Shown: positions 20,650-33,273, counted from the first letter of the stretch. The stretch: DNA of 64,000 nt from Anthonomus grandis grandis (GCF_022605725.1 NC_065548.1:47113131-47177130); one strand, 5' to 3'. Translations and numbers: made by a program. The notes: a model not told the origin generated them from the letters alone.

Positions 20650-20880
20650 CTACATGGTGTCCCATAAGAAAATTCATTTTTAATTAAAAAAAATTGTCCA
20701 AATAATGTTCGTAGAAATTAAATCAATTCTGTGCTTAAGTTCACGCATAGTGTCAAGATTATTACAGTAAAATATATCATTTTGTAAAAAATCGGGTGGA
20801 GTAAGCTCACGACTTCGGGGAGGCCATCAGATAGCGCCTCCGCGAAAAATCACTTTTGCAGGAAACACTTCCATTACAAA
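20650..20880 (-). pseudogene. Mariner-type transposase C-terminal relic
   Basis: The minus strand reads GGAI, stop, WPPRSRELTPPDFLQNDIF, the third-Asp block (normally WPPRSPDLTPLDFFLWG) of a DD41D-type mariner transposase. Sequence on either side is too decayed to extend. ATGGTGTCCCATAAGAAAAT near 20654 resembles the TIR of these elements. Confidence 0.6.
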
Positions 20881-20934
20881 TCATTTATTTACAATTTAAA
20901 GTCTTTACAAATGTCATACAGTAACATTCGAAAT

Positions 20935-21600
20935 ATGACGTAGTTTTTAATATTTATAACAAATTGTAAACTAACCTAAAGGAACTCATGTACAAATCCA
21001 TTGCCCAATCTAATACAAGTGTTGATTCTAACTAAACTAATAGAAAAACAATAAAAGTCTATGAACGTTCTAGGTATGTCACGTCATCTACACAAACCGA
21101 TGAAAAGAATTTAATCAGTCATTGCTGTGTTTGAAGTAAATTGGCACAGCAGGCGGGATGAGACGTCTATACCAGAGAAAATTAAGTAAAGGAAAAAGTA
21201 ATCCTAGAAAAATTTCTATAACCAAATTTGAGTGCTGGTATCTGACAATTGCTTTATAAGCGGAATTCCAACTATCGCCCATGAATATTGAGCTATATTT
21301 TCAGCTTTAGTGAAAATAAGGTTTTTATAATTCACATAAATAGGTGAAGAACTCTGTGAATTTGAGTTAAAGTAGTACTAGCCATCTTCACTATACTCAT
21401 GACATCGTGTGTATTAAAACATAAAGACATTCCAAACCTTTATGCTTCTATGATTGCTACTTCACCTCACCCGATATTCTAGTAATTCCTAGAACAGCCA
21501 AGAATAATTTCTTTGAGTCAGATGTATAAAACTGAGAGCCAGGAATTGTTAAATGTCACCATTAGAAGAACTCGAGCACAAATCCAAGGTATGGGGGGCC
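20935..21600 (-). repeat. Unidentified coding-repeat family, copy A
   Basis: Shares blocks with 27600-28690 and 31335-32800: the segments at 20975-21010 (ACTCATGTACAAATCC), 21113-21177 (CAGTCATTGCTG), 21231-21265 (GCTGGTATCTGA) and 21495-21540 (AGAATAATTTCTTTGAGTC). The minus-strand translation gives pieces such as SQFYTSDSKKLFLAVLGI and SYFECYCMTFVKTL in several frames. A diverged second copy of the ACTCATGTACAAATCC block ends the unit at about 21577, 590 bases later. Not recognised as any family; it may be a decayed host gene duplicate. Confidence 0.5.
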
Positions 21601-23229
21601 AGCTAATGTAACCGCTAGAATTAAATCTAGGTTACTCGGAGACTTTATTAATGATTTTCAGATAGAGGTAACGTTAATTTATTTATTATAGATTTGATCG
21701 TTAAATCGGGTTCTTGCCACCAAGTTATTCGTACCCGCAAGTGTTCAGTTACCTGCCTATTTAATCCCCAGGGAATAATATAATCAGGGTAAAAGCCATT
21801 AAAAGCTTTATTTTAAAATTAAAAAAAAATATTTTATTTAAGGAAGTTACAAAATTGGAAAAAATAGAGATAAACAACAACGGAGTATAAGAGTAGTAAA
21901 TAAAAATGTCAAAGTTACGGAAAGATACAAAACAAAATACTAAATTGAGATTAGTATTTAGTTGGGCTTTATAAGTATTTACTAGATTTATAGGTGTATA
22001 AAGGGCGGGGATTAATGTAACGGTTCCCAGGGTAAATCATCGTTCCTACTAGAGTGATTTAAATGTAAAGAAAAAAAAATATCAAGATCGGAACAGAGAA
22101 AATATAGAGAGAATAGAAAAAAAAATAAATAAAATAAAAAGAAAAAAAATGGTACAATAGCGACAATAGCCAGAAAAATCTCAAAAAAACAATAAGGTCT
22201 ACATGTTTACCTTGTAGTCTGGTTTTGGTAATTCGCGGGCACAAACTAACTCTTCCGCACTAGTGATCAAGACTGACTCCCCCCTAGGGTGTTTAATTAT
22301 TCAATTTATATCCTCTACACTGATGTGGTGGCTTGGTTTATCCAAAAAAAAAATAATGATTCAATAATTAAAAGAAATTGCGTACGTGCCGTGGGTGGTC
22401 ATTGGCAAAATTTAGATGTGATTGACGAAAGATTTAGGTGAAGACTTTCTTTGGCGGCCACTAGAGTAATTAAAAGACAGAGAGCTTTTAACGGGAAGCG
22501 CGTGAGGCTAATTAACCCGTAACCTTTCGTTATTTTCGGCGAATTTGATTTGACACTCGTTTAACGCATTCGGATATAACAATAATTATTGTTTTCTACG
22601 AAATACTTTTTAAACAAAAATATGTTTTTTTTTCTTATCTGGTAAATTATATGAAAATTCAAAAAAAAAAATAAATTTTTTCTGTTCTTTGAAAGGAATG
22701 AGAAAATTAGAACCGCTTTGTTACACTAAAACTACCCGTCTTAGCTGCTTTATTCACTTAAAATACTCGGATACAAGGCAAATGATAAACGACGAATTCC
22801 TCGAACTCTGAACGTAATTTATTCATACTTGAGTTACAAATGATAGAGAAAACAAATAAACACATAAAATACACAGTTATTGGGAGTATTTAACAAACAT
22901 CAAACACAGCATAAAGAAACCAGCAGTCGCACTTCAATAAAAATACATTGGCTTGAATAAGCGAGTTCGGTGCATGTGTACTAACGCAGGCGAGGCATTT
23001 TTGCTTATAGTAGGGATGCCGCTGACACTCGCTACGGTCCACGCGGCTTTTGCCTTGGCTAGAGCCGGACTTAAACATTTTTTTAGATGTTATTATCTTG
23101 TAAAATAAAAATACCTACATAGTACAAATATTGATTTTTTAATATAAATAAAGTTCATACATTAACAAAATATTTAAACAAAAATAAACATCGCATTTCT
23201 ACATCTAACAACGACGATATAGAAGAATA
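21601..23229. other. Unassigned AT-rich DNA with a possible old LTR-like pair
   Basis: AATGTAACSG occurs at about 21603 and 22015, and GC-poor poly-purine tracts fill 22060-22150. These could be an eroded LTR, but no tRNA primer site or second LTR was found. A 180-base GC-richer patch at 22890-23078 has an open minus frame (MFKSGSSQGKSRVDRSECQR) with no recognised domain. Nothing else seen. Confidence 0.35.
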
Positions 23230-23856
23230 CGTGCAGGAAGTTAATTAGGTATGTACCATAAATTTAAGAGACCATTCTTTGAGTAATTTTAAAACAAAAA
23301 GTTCATATAAACATATGTCCAGAAATTCTTCGTTCTCAATATACAGGGTGTTAAAATTTAACAACAACTAAAATATATGCCACTGACTTTTGTGCAATTT
23401 TTATTATGTTCTGTGGATTATACAAATAAAACTTTTCTGTCTCTTGAATTTTTTTCGTATCTTGCTTAGTTAATAATAAATTCCAAATGAAACTTTTCCC
23501 CAAATTCCTTGTGTGATCCAGGGATATGCAATTAAGTGGACTTTTTTTTTTCTCGAAAAATAAGCGAGATACGAAAAAGTTGTATTTGTATTTGAGTAAA
23601 TCAAATAAGATATGAAAAATGGCACAAAATTCAGGTGCCCCAATTTTTTTGCCACAAATATTTCTTTAGGTCCCGTTCGAGATTACACTGAACCTAATAA
23701 ATTTAATCATGTTAGGGGTAAATTAGCTCCTTAATGTTATAAATAACACCGCCAGAGAACTTGCGGACCTATGTTCATATGAACTTTTTGTCTTAAAATT
23801 ACTCAAACAATCGCCTGTTAAATAATTTATGGTACATACTTAATTAACATCCTGTA
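23230..23856. mobile_element. Foldback/MITE with about 100-bp inverted repeats
   Basis: Left arm GTTAATTAGGTATGTACC, then CATAAATTT and GAGTAATTTTAAAACAAAAAG (23240-23330), repeated inverted at 23765-23854, where the outer end reads CAGGATGTTAATTAAG when inverted. The centre begins with ATACAGGGTGTTAAAAT (23341), itself like a transposon end, so one repeat may be nested in another. No coding capacity. Confidence 0.65.
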
Positions 23857-24575
23857 TAGTAACGCTTTTAGATTAACATCTGACTACATAGTAGTTTAAG
23901 GATAACTAATTATACAAATAAAGTAATATTTCAAAACAAATAGAAACTCTTAGGCCAATAAATAAAGACAAATAGTTGGCAACAATTCAAAACAATTCTA
24001 ACATCTGCGAATTTTTGTTATATTATTAAGTACCAACTAAAGTATATAATTTTGCAACTCTTTTAAATATGGCAACACTGTTAAAATGGCAGAAATATAA
24101 ATAATGTCCTTAAAAATCCAAAAAAAAAATATTACATTGCTGCAACTTTAATTGATGCTTAATTATGTTATTTAAGCCATACAGCCAAATTTGCAGCTAT
24201 TAAAAACTTTGGCAAAGTCAATTATTTTGCTTCATTAATAATTTTTGACATACCCCTCTTTTAATACAAAAGTTTTTATAAAAAACGCTACGCTTTGTAA
24301 AAATGCTATTAAAATAGTCACTAAGTACGGCGCTGAACTAGGCGATACACCTATGAACACAGTTCGATAAACAGTGAGCTCGGCATCCGGAGAACATGGC
24401 TGCGGCATGGCTAAGGATGCTATTAGTTCGCTTACATTTTCGAGCCGAGTGAGACTGCTGGTTTCTTTATGCTGTGCATCAAACTTAAAATTTTTATGAG
24501 TAACCGCATGATTACAGAGGGCCAAAACACGGCGGCCGCGCGACGCTACTTAATCGTTTATTAAATCGATGACAA
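23857..24575. other. AT-rich DNA with one unassigned minus-strand ORF
   Basis: The frame 24525-24235 (96 codons, MALCNHAVTHKNFKFDAQH, with a hydrophobic C-terminal stretch APYLVTILIAFLQSVAFF) abuts a CpG-rich patch at 24528-24548 (GGCGGCCGCGCG). It could be a first exon, but no domain is recognised. Confidence 0.3.
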
Positions 24576-24583
24576 TAGACGAC

Positions 24584-27479
24584 CAGTGTTGCCAGGTCCA
24601 AAATTTTTATTCCTCTAAAAAAAATTCCCTAGATTTTCCCTAGATATAAAATTGGCTATATATTGACAAATTAAAACAATTGTTTTTTACTAATCCTTTA
24701 ATTAGGTATATACTTATTTTAAAATACAGATGTAAGAATAAAAACTGCTAATACATATAATACAGCTTAAAAACTAATAAACTAATACTTAAATATGTTT
24801 TTCAATTAAAAATAAAATGTCTTCTCAGCAAAAAAAATATATACTTTAAAAAAATTAATTAATTAATATTTAATTATACAAAAATAATGTTTAATTTTTT
24901 ATTTCTTTAATCGTTATAAATTTGGTCATTTAGCATTGCGACCATTTCTTTCGGAATTACAAATTCAAAACAGAAGTATTTTTTGTTAAATTTTTAGAAT
25001 GATCTTTAATGTTTTTGTTGATAGGCGGTTACGTATTTTTGATTAATTTAAATTAATTTCGGAAAAAATCCGTTCTACTGTAGCACTACAATGCGGCAAA
25101 CAAAGTAGACTGAACACAAAATTGCATAAATTGGGAAATATGGGATTATTATCTCCGTCTTTAAATTTGCTAACTGCTATCCAAAAATCTACCAAACTTT
25201 CATTCTCAAGTGTATGCAATTCTACATTTTGTAGCTCACGCCACTCTCGATCTAAGTCATTTATTGTGTCTTGTTTGACTAAATTAGGAAACAGCATTCC
25301 CAATGGAGCATTGTATTTTTTATCAACCACTGATTTAGGATCAAGCAAATTTAATTGTTTTATTATTTTTGAGGCTGATCTTTAAAATTAAATCTTTTTT
25401 AAATTTGCTCACGTCCTTCAATAAGAAAAGCCAAACAGTGTTTCCTAAAATTCAATAACTCACCAGCCTCCATTTTATGTAAATTATTTTGGATTTTAGC
25501 AGTGACTATCCCCCCATGGTATAAATCTTCTATTTTCATAAAATTACGGGGATTTTCACAATTTATGTTTTCGATATCTGTTGAATTAATATATTCACTT
25601 TTTAAATAACAACCTAATATTGTCTTTAAAATGGTACAAACTCTTTGCTATAGAAAAGGTATTTTAATATTTTCCGATTGCATCTCTAAATTTAAGCTAT
25701 TGAAAAGTGGTAAGTTAAAATCTAAAAATTCTAAATACATTAAAAAAGAAGGGTTTCGTAAGTTATTTAAAATTTGTTCAGCATTTTGTATTTTGTCAAG
25801 TAAATTTGCATTAGTAAAATATAACACCAACGCATTATATTGCTCTATAAGTCTTTTTACCACAGCAAGAAGAGATAGCCATCTGGTTTGGCTGGGGTGT
25901 AAGATTTTATGGGGTTTAATTTCCAAATATTTCTGGAAAGTCGTTAAATAGCCTGTCTTTTAAAACTATTTTTTAAAAATGAATATATATCTCTAGCGGT
26001 ATTCTCAATAAAGGAGGGCAGTTTCTCACATGCATAATTTGCACACAATGCAAATGAGTGACAAATACACCTCATTATAAATAGGTTTGGGATGTCAACT
26101 TTAAATAATATAGATAGAGAATGGCGCGAACCCATCATAACACTTGTTCCATCTGCCGCAAAACCAATCATATTGTCTTTATATGGAATATTATTTTCTA
26201 TAAAGAAACTCGATACAGCGGCATATAGGGCATCAGCAGTTGCTAGCGGCACTTGCAGTAAGCCCAAAAAGAGATTAACCATACTTTTTTTCTTTATCAA
26301 ACAGCCTTACTACCATAGCCAGGTGTTTAATATCCTCCTGATCCGTAGATTCGTCCAATATAAGCGAAAATTTAGTTTTTCTTAAAATATCTAATAACTT
26401 CTCAAAACAGTATTTTCCTTAGTTCTGCTTTAGTTCTTCCGCATGTAACTTTTTTTTACAATATCGGAGTCCGGATATATTTCGCGATTTAGCTTTGCTA
26501 GTTGATCTAATGCATTAAAAGAAAAATTATGCTCCACTGCATAAGATGCTAACCTAATTTCAGCCTCCTTAACCTTTTGATTTAATGACAGTTTTTGCTG
26601 TAATGTAGGCATGTTAGACAAAGTTTGCTGCCTGGTTAACCCCTTCGAATTTTCCTTATGTTTTTTTCCCTTGAAGTGTTTTTCTATTTCTGACTTACCA
26701 CATACAAAGTCTTTGTTGCACGCCTTACAATAGCCAAAAGTAGATTCTTTCTTACTTTTTGTGAGCCACTTCCTAAACCGCTCATCCTGTTCCCACTTAT
26801 CTTGGTAATGTTGTATATAGCCTAGGTTTTTTTTCTCTTTTTTACTACCCTTGGCTTCTGCGACGCTGAATCCGAATCACTAGAGCTAGACGAAATCTGG
26901 CGATATGTTGAAGCCATTATAATTTGCTGTTTTAGCTTTAGAATAAAATAAAATTTACATTAATTTTAGCAACAAACAACTTTTGGTTTACATATACCTG
27001 CAAGTCCTGCAACTCTGACACTTATCAATATAATAATAAGACAAATGTAAAATATTACTCGTAAAAAACGACGCACCACTTTAAAAAATAATTACTTATA
27101 CAACTCACAACGCCTTAATGCTTGATGGTTTGTTCTAATAAAAAACCCGACGAAATCACGAAAATAATACTCCGAACCCTCTGTGAACTGTCACCACTTA
27201 CCGGGACGGCTCTTTTTAAAGGCGCACACGGCACATACACTGCAATTTTAATGTCCAGTTAAACCGTTCGTGTAAAATTATTCGGTCAAAGTTGCATTCT
27301 GTATGTGCAAAATGCGTATGGGCAATTTCTGTAGTATTAAAATACGTACCTAGATATAATTATTTTACCGGAATTTTACCTAAAAAAAAAATCCCTAGAT
27401 TATTAAAAATTTCCCTTTTTCCCAGAGGCAACCAATTTTTCCCTAGATTTCGGAAAATTCCCTAGCAATGGCAACCCTG
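24584..27479 (-). mobile_element. hAT DNA transposon with exact 8-bp target duplication
   Basis: Termini CAGTGTTGCCA (left) and TGGCAACCCTG (right, inverted CAGGGTTGCCA), flanked by TAGACGAC at 24576-24583 and 27480-27487. The 8-bp duplication and the CAG...TGCCA ends define a hAT. Poly-A/T-rich repeats of TTCCCTAGA lie inside both ends. It carries one degraded transposase gene on minus. Confidence 0.95.
25043..26917 (-). pseudogene. hAT transposase (ZBED/SCAND3-like), multiply frameshifted
   Basis: Starts near 26917 with MASTYRQISSSSSDSDSASQK and a BED zinc finger (GYCKACNKDFVCGKSEIEKH). It continues EAEIRLASYAVEHNFSFNAL, IGFAADGTSVMMGSRHSL (catalytic Asp region), MRCICHSFALCANYACEKL, TRWLSLLAVVKRLIEQYNAL, and the C-terminal dimerisation block FWIAVSKFKDGDNNPIFPNL, then CLPHCSATVERIFSEIN. 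At least four frame changes or stops separate these blocks, so the protein is not made. Block order and content match the hAT proteins domesticated in vertebrates as ZBED/SCAND3-type genes. The target duplication is still exact despite the coding decay. Confidence 0.85.
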
Positions 27480-27599
27480 TAGACGACTGACTTATTGTTC
27501 GCGGGGCGGGGAAATAACAGCGCATAATTATAAATAGATTGACAGATGAGCGCTGTTGCCACTAAACTAATTATGAAATTAGGGGAAAATAATACTGTC

Positions 27600-28690
27600 C
27601 CGAACACAAGGCCTAATTTAATTCAAGTGTTAAGAGAATGAATGAAACATAAGTAATGGTACTGTAACTGGGAGAAAAACAACAAGAGTGTATAAACTTG
27701 TTAGTTAGATTAGACCATTTACGTAAACACAATGCAAAGATTTTAATCGGTCATTGCTGTTTTTTAATTAAATTGACACAGTAGGAGTGATGAAAACTCT
27801 ACCAGGGATAACGTTATTCAAGTAGTTACGATAAAGCGATTTAAACATAAATCCGCCATCCTAGAAAAATTAATGTAAACCGACTTACCTGCAGGTATTT
27901 GTGTGCATACACAGAGAAACGTGCTGTCCAGATAGTTTAGGTAACAAATCAAGTATCGATAAGAAAAGTATTCTTTTCCACACCTCTTCATACGATAATA
28001 GCAAGCAACTTAAGGTAATGTGCCTATCAATTTTTGTAGTGTGATGTCACGACTATCCAGTTTTGAATGCCGGATTTTAAGTTCTTTGGAAAATGAAGTG
28101 GTTTTAATGGTCGTTTCTTACGGTAACAAATTACAAACTAACTTAAAGGATCTCGTGTACAAATCCTATGCCTAATTTAATACAAGTGTTCCATCCTAGG
28201 ATAATTAATGTAAAATGATTTACATACTTTTTGATGAAAACGGATTTGATAATAAAACTCCAACTGTCATTTATGGATAATCGCAAGCCTTCATATAGGG
28301 AGCCAGCAAAGTAAATATGAGTTAAACAGTCTTTACCATCTATCTTAGTGAAAAAATCTATGAGTTGAGCGATTACTCCCTCTAGCTCTAAAGAATCAGC
28401 AATGAAAGTGGCAATCAGGATAATTTATGAACATTAATTGGTGTGGAAAGATTTGCATTTTTGTAACCGAAATCTGGTTTTCTAGCAAAACTTCACAATA
28501 CCCCCGTAACCTCTAAACTATTAACGATTATTCCTTTTAGCATCTCTGTTGGAATTAGGTCTAAATTATCAATAATGGAAGTTTCAGTTAGTGAAAATAG
28601 GGTTTTATAATTTACATGGGAAAGCAAAAACTCTATTAATTTGAAGTTCTGAATATTAGTATCAATTTTCTTCACACTCATGATAAGACA
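27600..28690 (-). repeat. Unidentified coding-repeat family, copy B
   Basis: Shares with copies A and C the blocks at 27747-27810 (GGTCATTGCTG), 28080-28130 (GAAGTGGTTTTAA) and 28133-28190 (ACAAACTAACTTAAAGGA). The minus strand has the open frame 28681-28493 (MSVKKIDTNIQNFKLIEFLL, then VNYKTLFSLTETSIIDNL) and decayed pieces such as DGKDCLTHIYFAGSLYEGL and EEVWKRILFLSILDLL. The last matches YLDIDLLSKLFGEHT of copy C. Looks like a multi-segment protein gene that has lost its frame. Confidence 0.5.
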
Positions 28691-29867
28691 TTTGGATGCT
28701 GTCTGAGGACTTTTGTGTATTCATTTTATAAATATTTTCAGCTTCTTTGGAGCATCCAGTAAAAGTGTTGTTAGAAACCTTTTGAAAAAGATCCACCAAG
28801 CAATAAAATAGATTCATTTTGTTAATACCGCCTTCTGATCATATGTATATCCTTAAGCATTACATCAATCATATCTCCAGAATTCATGCATAAAAACCGC
28901 ACTCACATGATACAGCAATTTTGAATCCTAAGGTCTGCCAACTTGCTGGATTGAACTTTTTTTCTTTTGTACACAACAAAAATTCTAATTATACTAAAAA
29001 CAAAGAAAAACTCGATGAAACATTAATCATGGCTTTGATCAGCTAAAATTTCTTGTAAGAATTTGTCTATAATTCTTAAAATGATTGTTGTTTCATGAAT
29101 GCCGGCATTTTAAGATTGGGATTAGATAGCATAGCGAACTACGACGTTGTCAGATTGTAAATTATGCAAATTTTTTAAGTTAATTTGCTAATGCAGCGTT
29201 TTGCCATCCGTGGAGGTTCAATTAGCTGTCTGCGCGTCATAAAAATTATAATATCGGGAAAGGCGTGCAGACAGTACGGGACAATTTTATAGACAATATT
29301 ACAATAGTGAATTATTAGAGCAATTCCTCTACAGGCTCCGAATAACCAATGACAATTTAATACTTGACAACATCCGGTGCATATAGCATACTGTACTGCG
29401 GCGTTGCCAAGTGTTTTCAGTTGGCCATATTGATAAGTTTGTTGGGCATGGGCATTTGAAACTCACCTAATATAAGAATCATTTTTATCAACGTAATCAA
29501 CATTTGATAACGCGGTGGTGCTACATGCTGCCTAAAGTGCATAGAAATTTTTCAGTGGCTATACTAGTATTTGCGCTTGATTTCCGAAAAATGTTCTTCT
29601 TCTGCTTTGAAATCTATGCAAAATCTGTTTATCTTGAGTGTCCTTTTACATATTTTTAGTCATTTTGGCTCCATTGTATACTCTGCGACAGCTGCGAGTA
29701 AACTAAACAGACTCTTCGACAGCAACAGCAGCAAAACTGTTCATGGAAAAACTATTAAATCGCAATACTATATTTCGAGACCATTTATATGTATTTGTGA
29801 CCCCATTCTTACTGATATACTACCTACAATACGAAAAATTCGAGTAATGGTACATTAACTTCGACAT
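28691..29867. other. Unassigned DNA between repeat copy B and a Tc1 element
   Basis: AT-rich. The + frame 29571-29858 (95 codons) has no recognised domain. The minus strand could continue the coding-repeat family, but no block is clear. No TIRs or LTRs recognised. Confidence 0.35.
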
Positions 29868-29869
29868 AC

Positions 29870-31331
29870 ACTATCGGACAAAAGTAGAGAAACTTTTTAA
29901 ATTTGCGTTTTATTTGAATACTTCAAAACTAATGCAGTTCCACACATAATGAAAATCAACAATAATTGTTAAGACTTAATTTGTATAAAGTAAAATAAAT
30001 TGTAGAAGAAAATCCTATGATTTAATTTAATTAAACAAAATATTTATGAGACAAAAGTAGAGAAACTAAATTTTATTCCAAAAGTACAAGTTATTTCTTA
30101 TTTCTATCTTAAAAAAATTAATAGTAAGTAGAGTATCCCTTATTGGCAATCACCTCGCGGCATCGATTTGGCATGGATTCCAACAGTTTCATAATGGTTT
30201 CCTCTCCAATAGAATTCCAGGAATCTTGTAAAACTTTTATAAGATCATTTTTATTACTGATCTGATGTTGCCTTACACGCCGGTCTAGTTCCTCCCAGAG
30301 GTTTTCAATCGGGTTAAGATCGGGACTTTGCGCAGGAAAGTCCATAACCCTAATATTTTCCGATAAAAACCAATCTTTGACAACCTTTGATTTATGTTTG
30401 GGGTCGTTATCTTGTAGGAATATCCAAGTCAAAGGTAAATTATCCTCAGCAAAGGGTAGCATTACATTTTGTAGGATGTCTAAATACACAAATCGATCCA
30501 TGATACCCTCAATGATGTGTAATGGTCCTGTACCGAACCCAGAGAAGCAACCCCATACCATGCAGGAGCCACCACCATGCTTTACCGTGGGCTGTGTATA
30601 TCTTGGATCGAATCTTTTGCCTTGTGGTCGATGTACCCATGAGATTCCATCGGACCCAAACAAATTGAACTTACTTTCTTCTTCTTGCTAATAAACGGCT
30701 TTTTAGCGGCTCTTCTACTAAATAATCCTCCTTCCCTCAGTCGTCTTTGTATGGTCTTAGAACTAACATTAACACCAGGTAATTCACTTAAAATTTTATT
30801 TGCTGATTTGTGAGGATCAGACTGGGCAATTCTTTTTATCATCATTTCCATGTGTTTGGTTGTTTTTCTTGGGCGGCCACTTTTTTTAATGCTTTTTGTT
30901 GAATTTCGTGTTTTAAAATTAGAAATTGTCTTGCTAACAACGGACTTATGCAAATTAAGCGTTTTACTAATGTCCACTTGTCGTATACCACTCTTGTGTG
31001 CATCAACTATTTTTCTACGAAGGTCTTCAGACAAATATCTTCCGCGAGGCATGTTGATTAAAAAAACTATGCAAAACTATCAACAGAACTCACGTAAAGC
31101 GAACTAAATACTAAATTTGGACGATTGATATTTAGGTTTCTCTACTTATGTCCATCCGAAAATATTTGAATTCTTTTATTGTAAATAAACAACTGATAAG
31201 AGGCATGTAAAATGCGGTAAAAAAACGCAGTTGTTGAGAACTACAATATTTGTAGTAAATATTTAATTTAAATACATGGTTTCCGTAAATCAAAGAATTT
31301 TTAGAAGTTTCTCTACTTTTGTCCGATAGTG
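29870..31331 (-). mobile_element. Tc1-like transposon with IR/DR-type ends (copy A)
   Basis: Starts CACTATCGGACAAAAGTAG after TA (29868-29869) and ends with the inverse before TA (31332-31333). The transposase-binding motif GACAAAAGTAGAGAAACT occurs at the tip and again inside both ends (near 30050 and 31133), the inverted/direct-repeat structure known from Sleeping Beauty-like elements. 1462 bases with one minus-strand gene. Confidence 0.93.
30118..31052 (-). pseudogene. Tc1 transposase with an internal deletion of the first catalytic Asp
   Basis: Starts MPRGRYLSEDLRRKIVDAHK with two helix-turn-helix units (VDISKTLNLHKSVVSKTI; KILSELPGVNVSSKTIQRRL) joined by a GRPRKT hook. After KKPFISKK the sequence jumps, out of frame, to KFNLFGSDGISW. 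About 35 residues are missing, including the SDES block with Asp 1. The remainder has LQDNDPKHKSK (Asp 2) and SPDLNPIENLW (Glu), 34 residues apart (DD34E), to TAA at 30118. The ends look intact, so it could still be moved by a related enzyme. Confidence 0.92.
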
Positions 31332-31334
31332 TAG

Positions 31335-32815
31335 GTAGATCGAGCAGTTTATTTCTGCAAGCGATTGCATTTTAGAACGCAGAATTCGAAAGGAATTAGG
31401 GGTCTTGAAAATTTCACCGTATATTCTGAGAACCATAAACTGTCCTAGTAGTCAGCCAGGTTTCTTTGAAGCAGAAGTTAAAAACTGAGACTCGCCAATT
31501 GTATTGGGGAATGTCACTATCTTGAAAGTTAATGCAAGCCTTCTAGTCAATCTATCATAATTAGGTTCAGTTAGGACTAAAGATGCAAACACATTTGTCT
31601 GCATACATAGAAGTGTATGCTCTCCAAATAGTTTAGATAATAAATCAATGTCTAGGTATTGTTTTCCACACTTCTTCATAAGTTAAAAATAAGCAATTTG
31701 AGATAATGTGGCGCTTAATCTACTGGTGTCATGGTAAAGTGTTGCCTACCCAGTTTTGAATTCTAGATTTGAAGTAATCACTCGTGATCGTTTATTACAA
31801 AGGAACGATAATACTCCACTTTGCAACAGCAAGTTTAAGCAGTAACCTTCGAAAAAAGAAGTGGTTTTAAGCATGGTTTCTTGTGATAAAGAATTACAAA
31901 CTAACCGAAAGGAGCTTATGTACATATATTATGCCTGATTAAAAACAAGTGAGCCATCTTAGGATAATTCATGTAAAAATATGAATGCATAATTGAACTA
32001 TCAAGTGAGCGATTATTCTCTCTAGTCCCTCCGTTGAAAGTGCCTCTAGAGTTGAAGGGTCTTTACCATCTACCTTAGAAAAATCATCTATGAATTCAAT
32101 GATTCCCGTTGAAATAGCGTATCAGCGTAATAGAGTATCAGCAATGGAAGTGGCAGTCAGCTTTAATAGAAATAAGATTTGATAAATCATATGGAAAGGG
32201 CAAAAGTTCGAATGAATTTGTTTAAAATTTTTAGTAACCATCTTCATTATATTTATGACATCATCTATATAAAAATGAAAAGACATTTCCATTCTTGCAT
32301 TAGTGATTGCCACTTCACCTTACTTGATTTTTTATTAATTCCTATCACAGCTAAGAATAATTTCTTTAAGTCAGATGTAAAAAACTGAGACTCTCGGAAT
32401 CGTTGAATGTCAACACTAGAAGAATTCATGTACAAATCCAATCGCTAATCTAATACATGAGAATGAATAAAACATAAGTCATGCTGTTGTAACGAAACTA
32501 GAACATAAACAACAGAAGTTGATAAACGGTATATAAATGTCACATTATCTACATAAATCAATGCAAAGATTTTATCAGTCATTGCTGTTTTTGAGTAAAT
32601 TGGCAAATCAGGAGAGATGGGATGTCTACCAGACAAAATTATATTCAATCAGTCACTATAAAACGATTCAATTCATTCTTAAATCAGCCATCTTAGAAAA
32701 ACCATATAAACCAATTTGTATGCTGGTATCTGAGAATTGCTTTGCAAGCAGAACTATATCACACATGATGACAAAGTAATTAGTTCTTTAATTGACAGGA
32801 CTTACATATTGTACA
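31335..32815 (-). repeat. Unidentified coding-repeat family, copy C
   Basis: The longest of the three copies. Minus frames: 31679-31452 (KKCGKQYLDIDLLSKLFGEH, then CMQTNVFASLVL and FPNTIGESQFLTSASKK), the 31850-31900 region (FVCNSLSQETMLKTTSFFEG), and 32313-32122. Near 32350 a second FRESQFFTSDLKKLFLAVIG block appears, about 870 bases from the first, so the ancestral protein or locus had internal repeats. The 32571-32634 and 32720-32755 blocks match copy A in the same order. It ends at the foldback element. Confidence 0.5.
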
Positions 32816-32863
32816 CAGGAGAAGTCTTTTCTTCACATAAAAATGCTCATCCTCTAATTTCAG

Positions 32864-32905
32864 GAGTGATGCATTTCGGCAAGTATTCTGGCCATCATCA
32901 GACTC
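32864..32905 (-). ncRNA. Hammerhead-ribozyme-like motif, complete core
   Basis: Minus strand: GAGT, CTGATGA, T, GGCCAG-loop-CTTGCC (one C-T mismatch in stem II), GAAA, palindromic ATGCAT with its first A shared with GAAA, C as cleavage nucleotide, ACTC pairing with GAGT. All invariant core bases are present. One extra T between A9 and stem II departs from the textbook core. Confidence 0.65.
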
Positions 32906-33273
32906 TAAAATACATTACAAACAGTTCAAAAACATTTACGAACATTTTTTCTGACAGGTGACATAAAAAAATACGGACAAAATCGTAAAACGCACATTCA
33001 AATTCTAAACAATAACAAATAATACTTGAATGGTTCATTGCACGATATCTAGTGAACAGTTAAAAATACAAATCTGCTAATCCCATATTGTTCAATTTTG
33101 TTGTAATTTTAACTGTTCACTAGATGTTGTGCTTGTATTGTTCAAGTATTGTTTGTTATTGTTTAGAATTTGTTTGTGTATTAAGTAACTTAACAATTTT
33201 GTCTGTATTTTTTGATGTCACCTGTCAGAAAAAATGTTCGTAAATGTTTTTGAACTGTTTGTAATGTATTTTA

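Noticed and set aside
21603..22030. Possible LTR pair sharing AATGTAACSG
   Set aside because: Similarity covers only about ten bases; no primer-binding site, polypurine tract or gag-pol in between.
22059..22244. ORF rich in Phe/Tyr/Leu
   Set aside because: Reading of a poly-purine/pyrimidine tract; low complexity only.
29571..29858. 95-codon + strand ORF
   Set aside because: No domain, no splice context, and ends next to a Tc1 insertion; may be antisense to the coding repeat.
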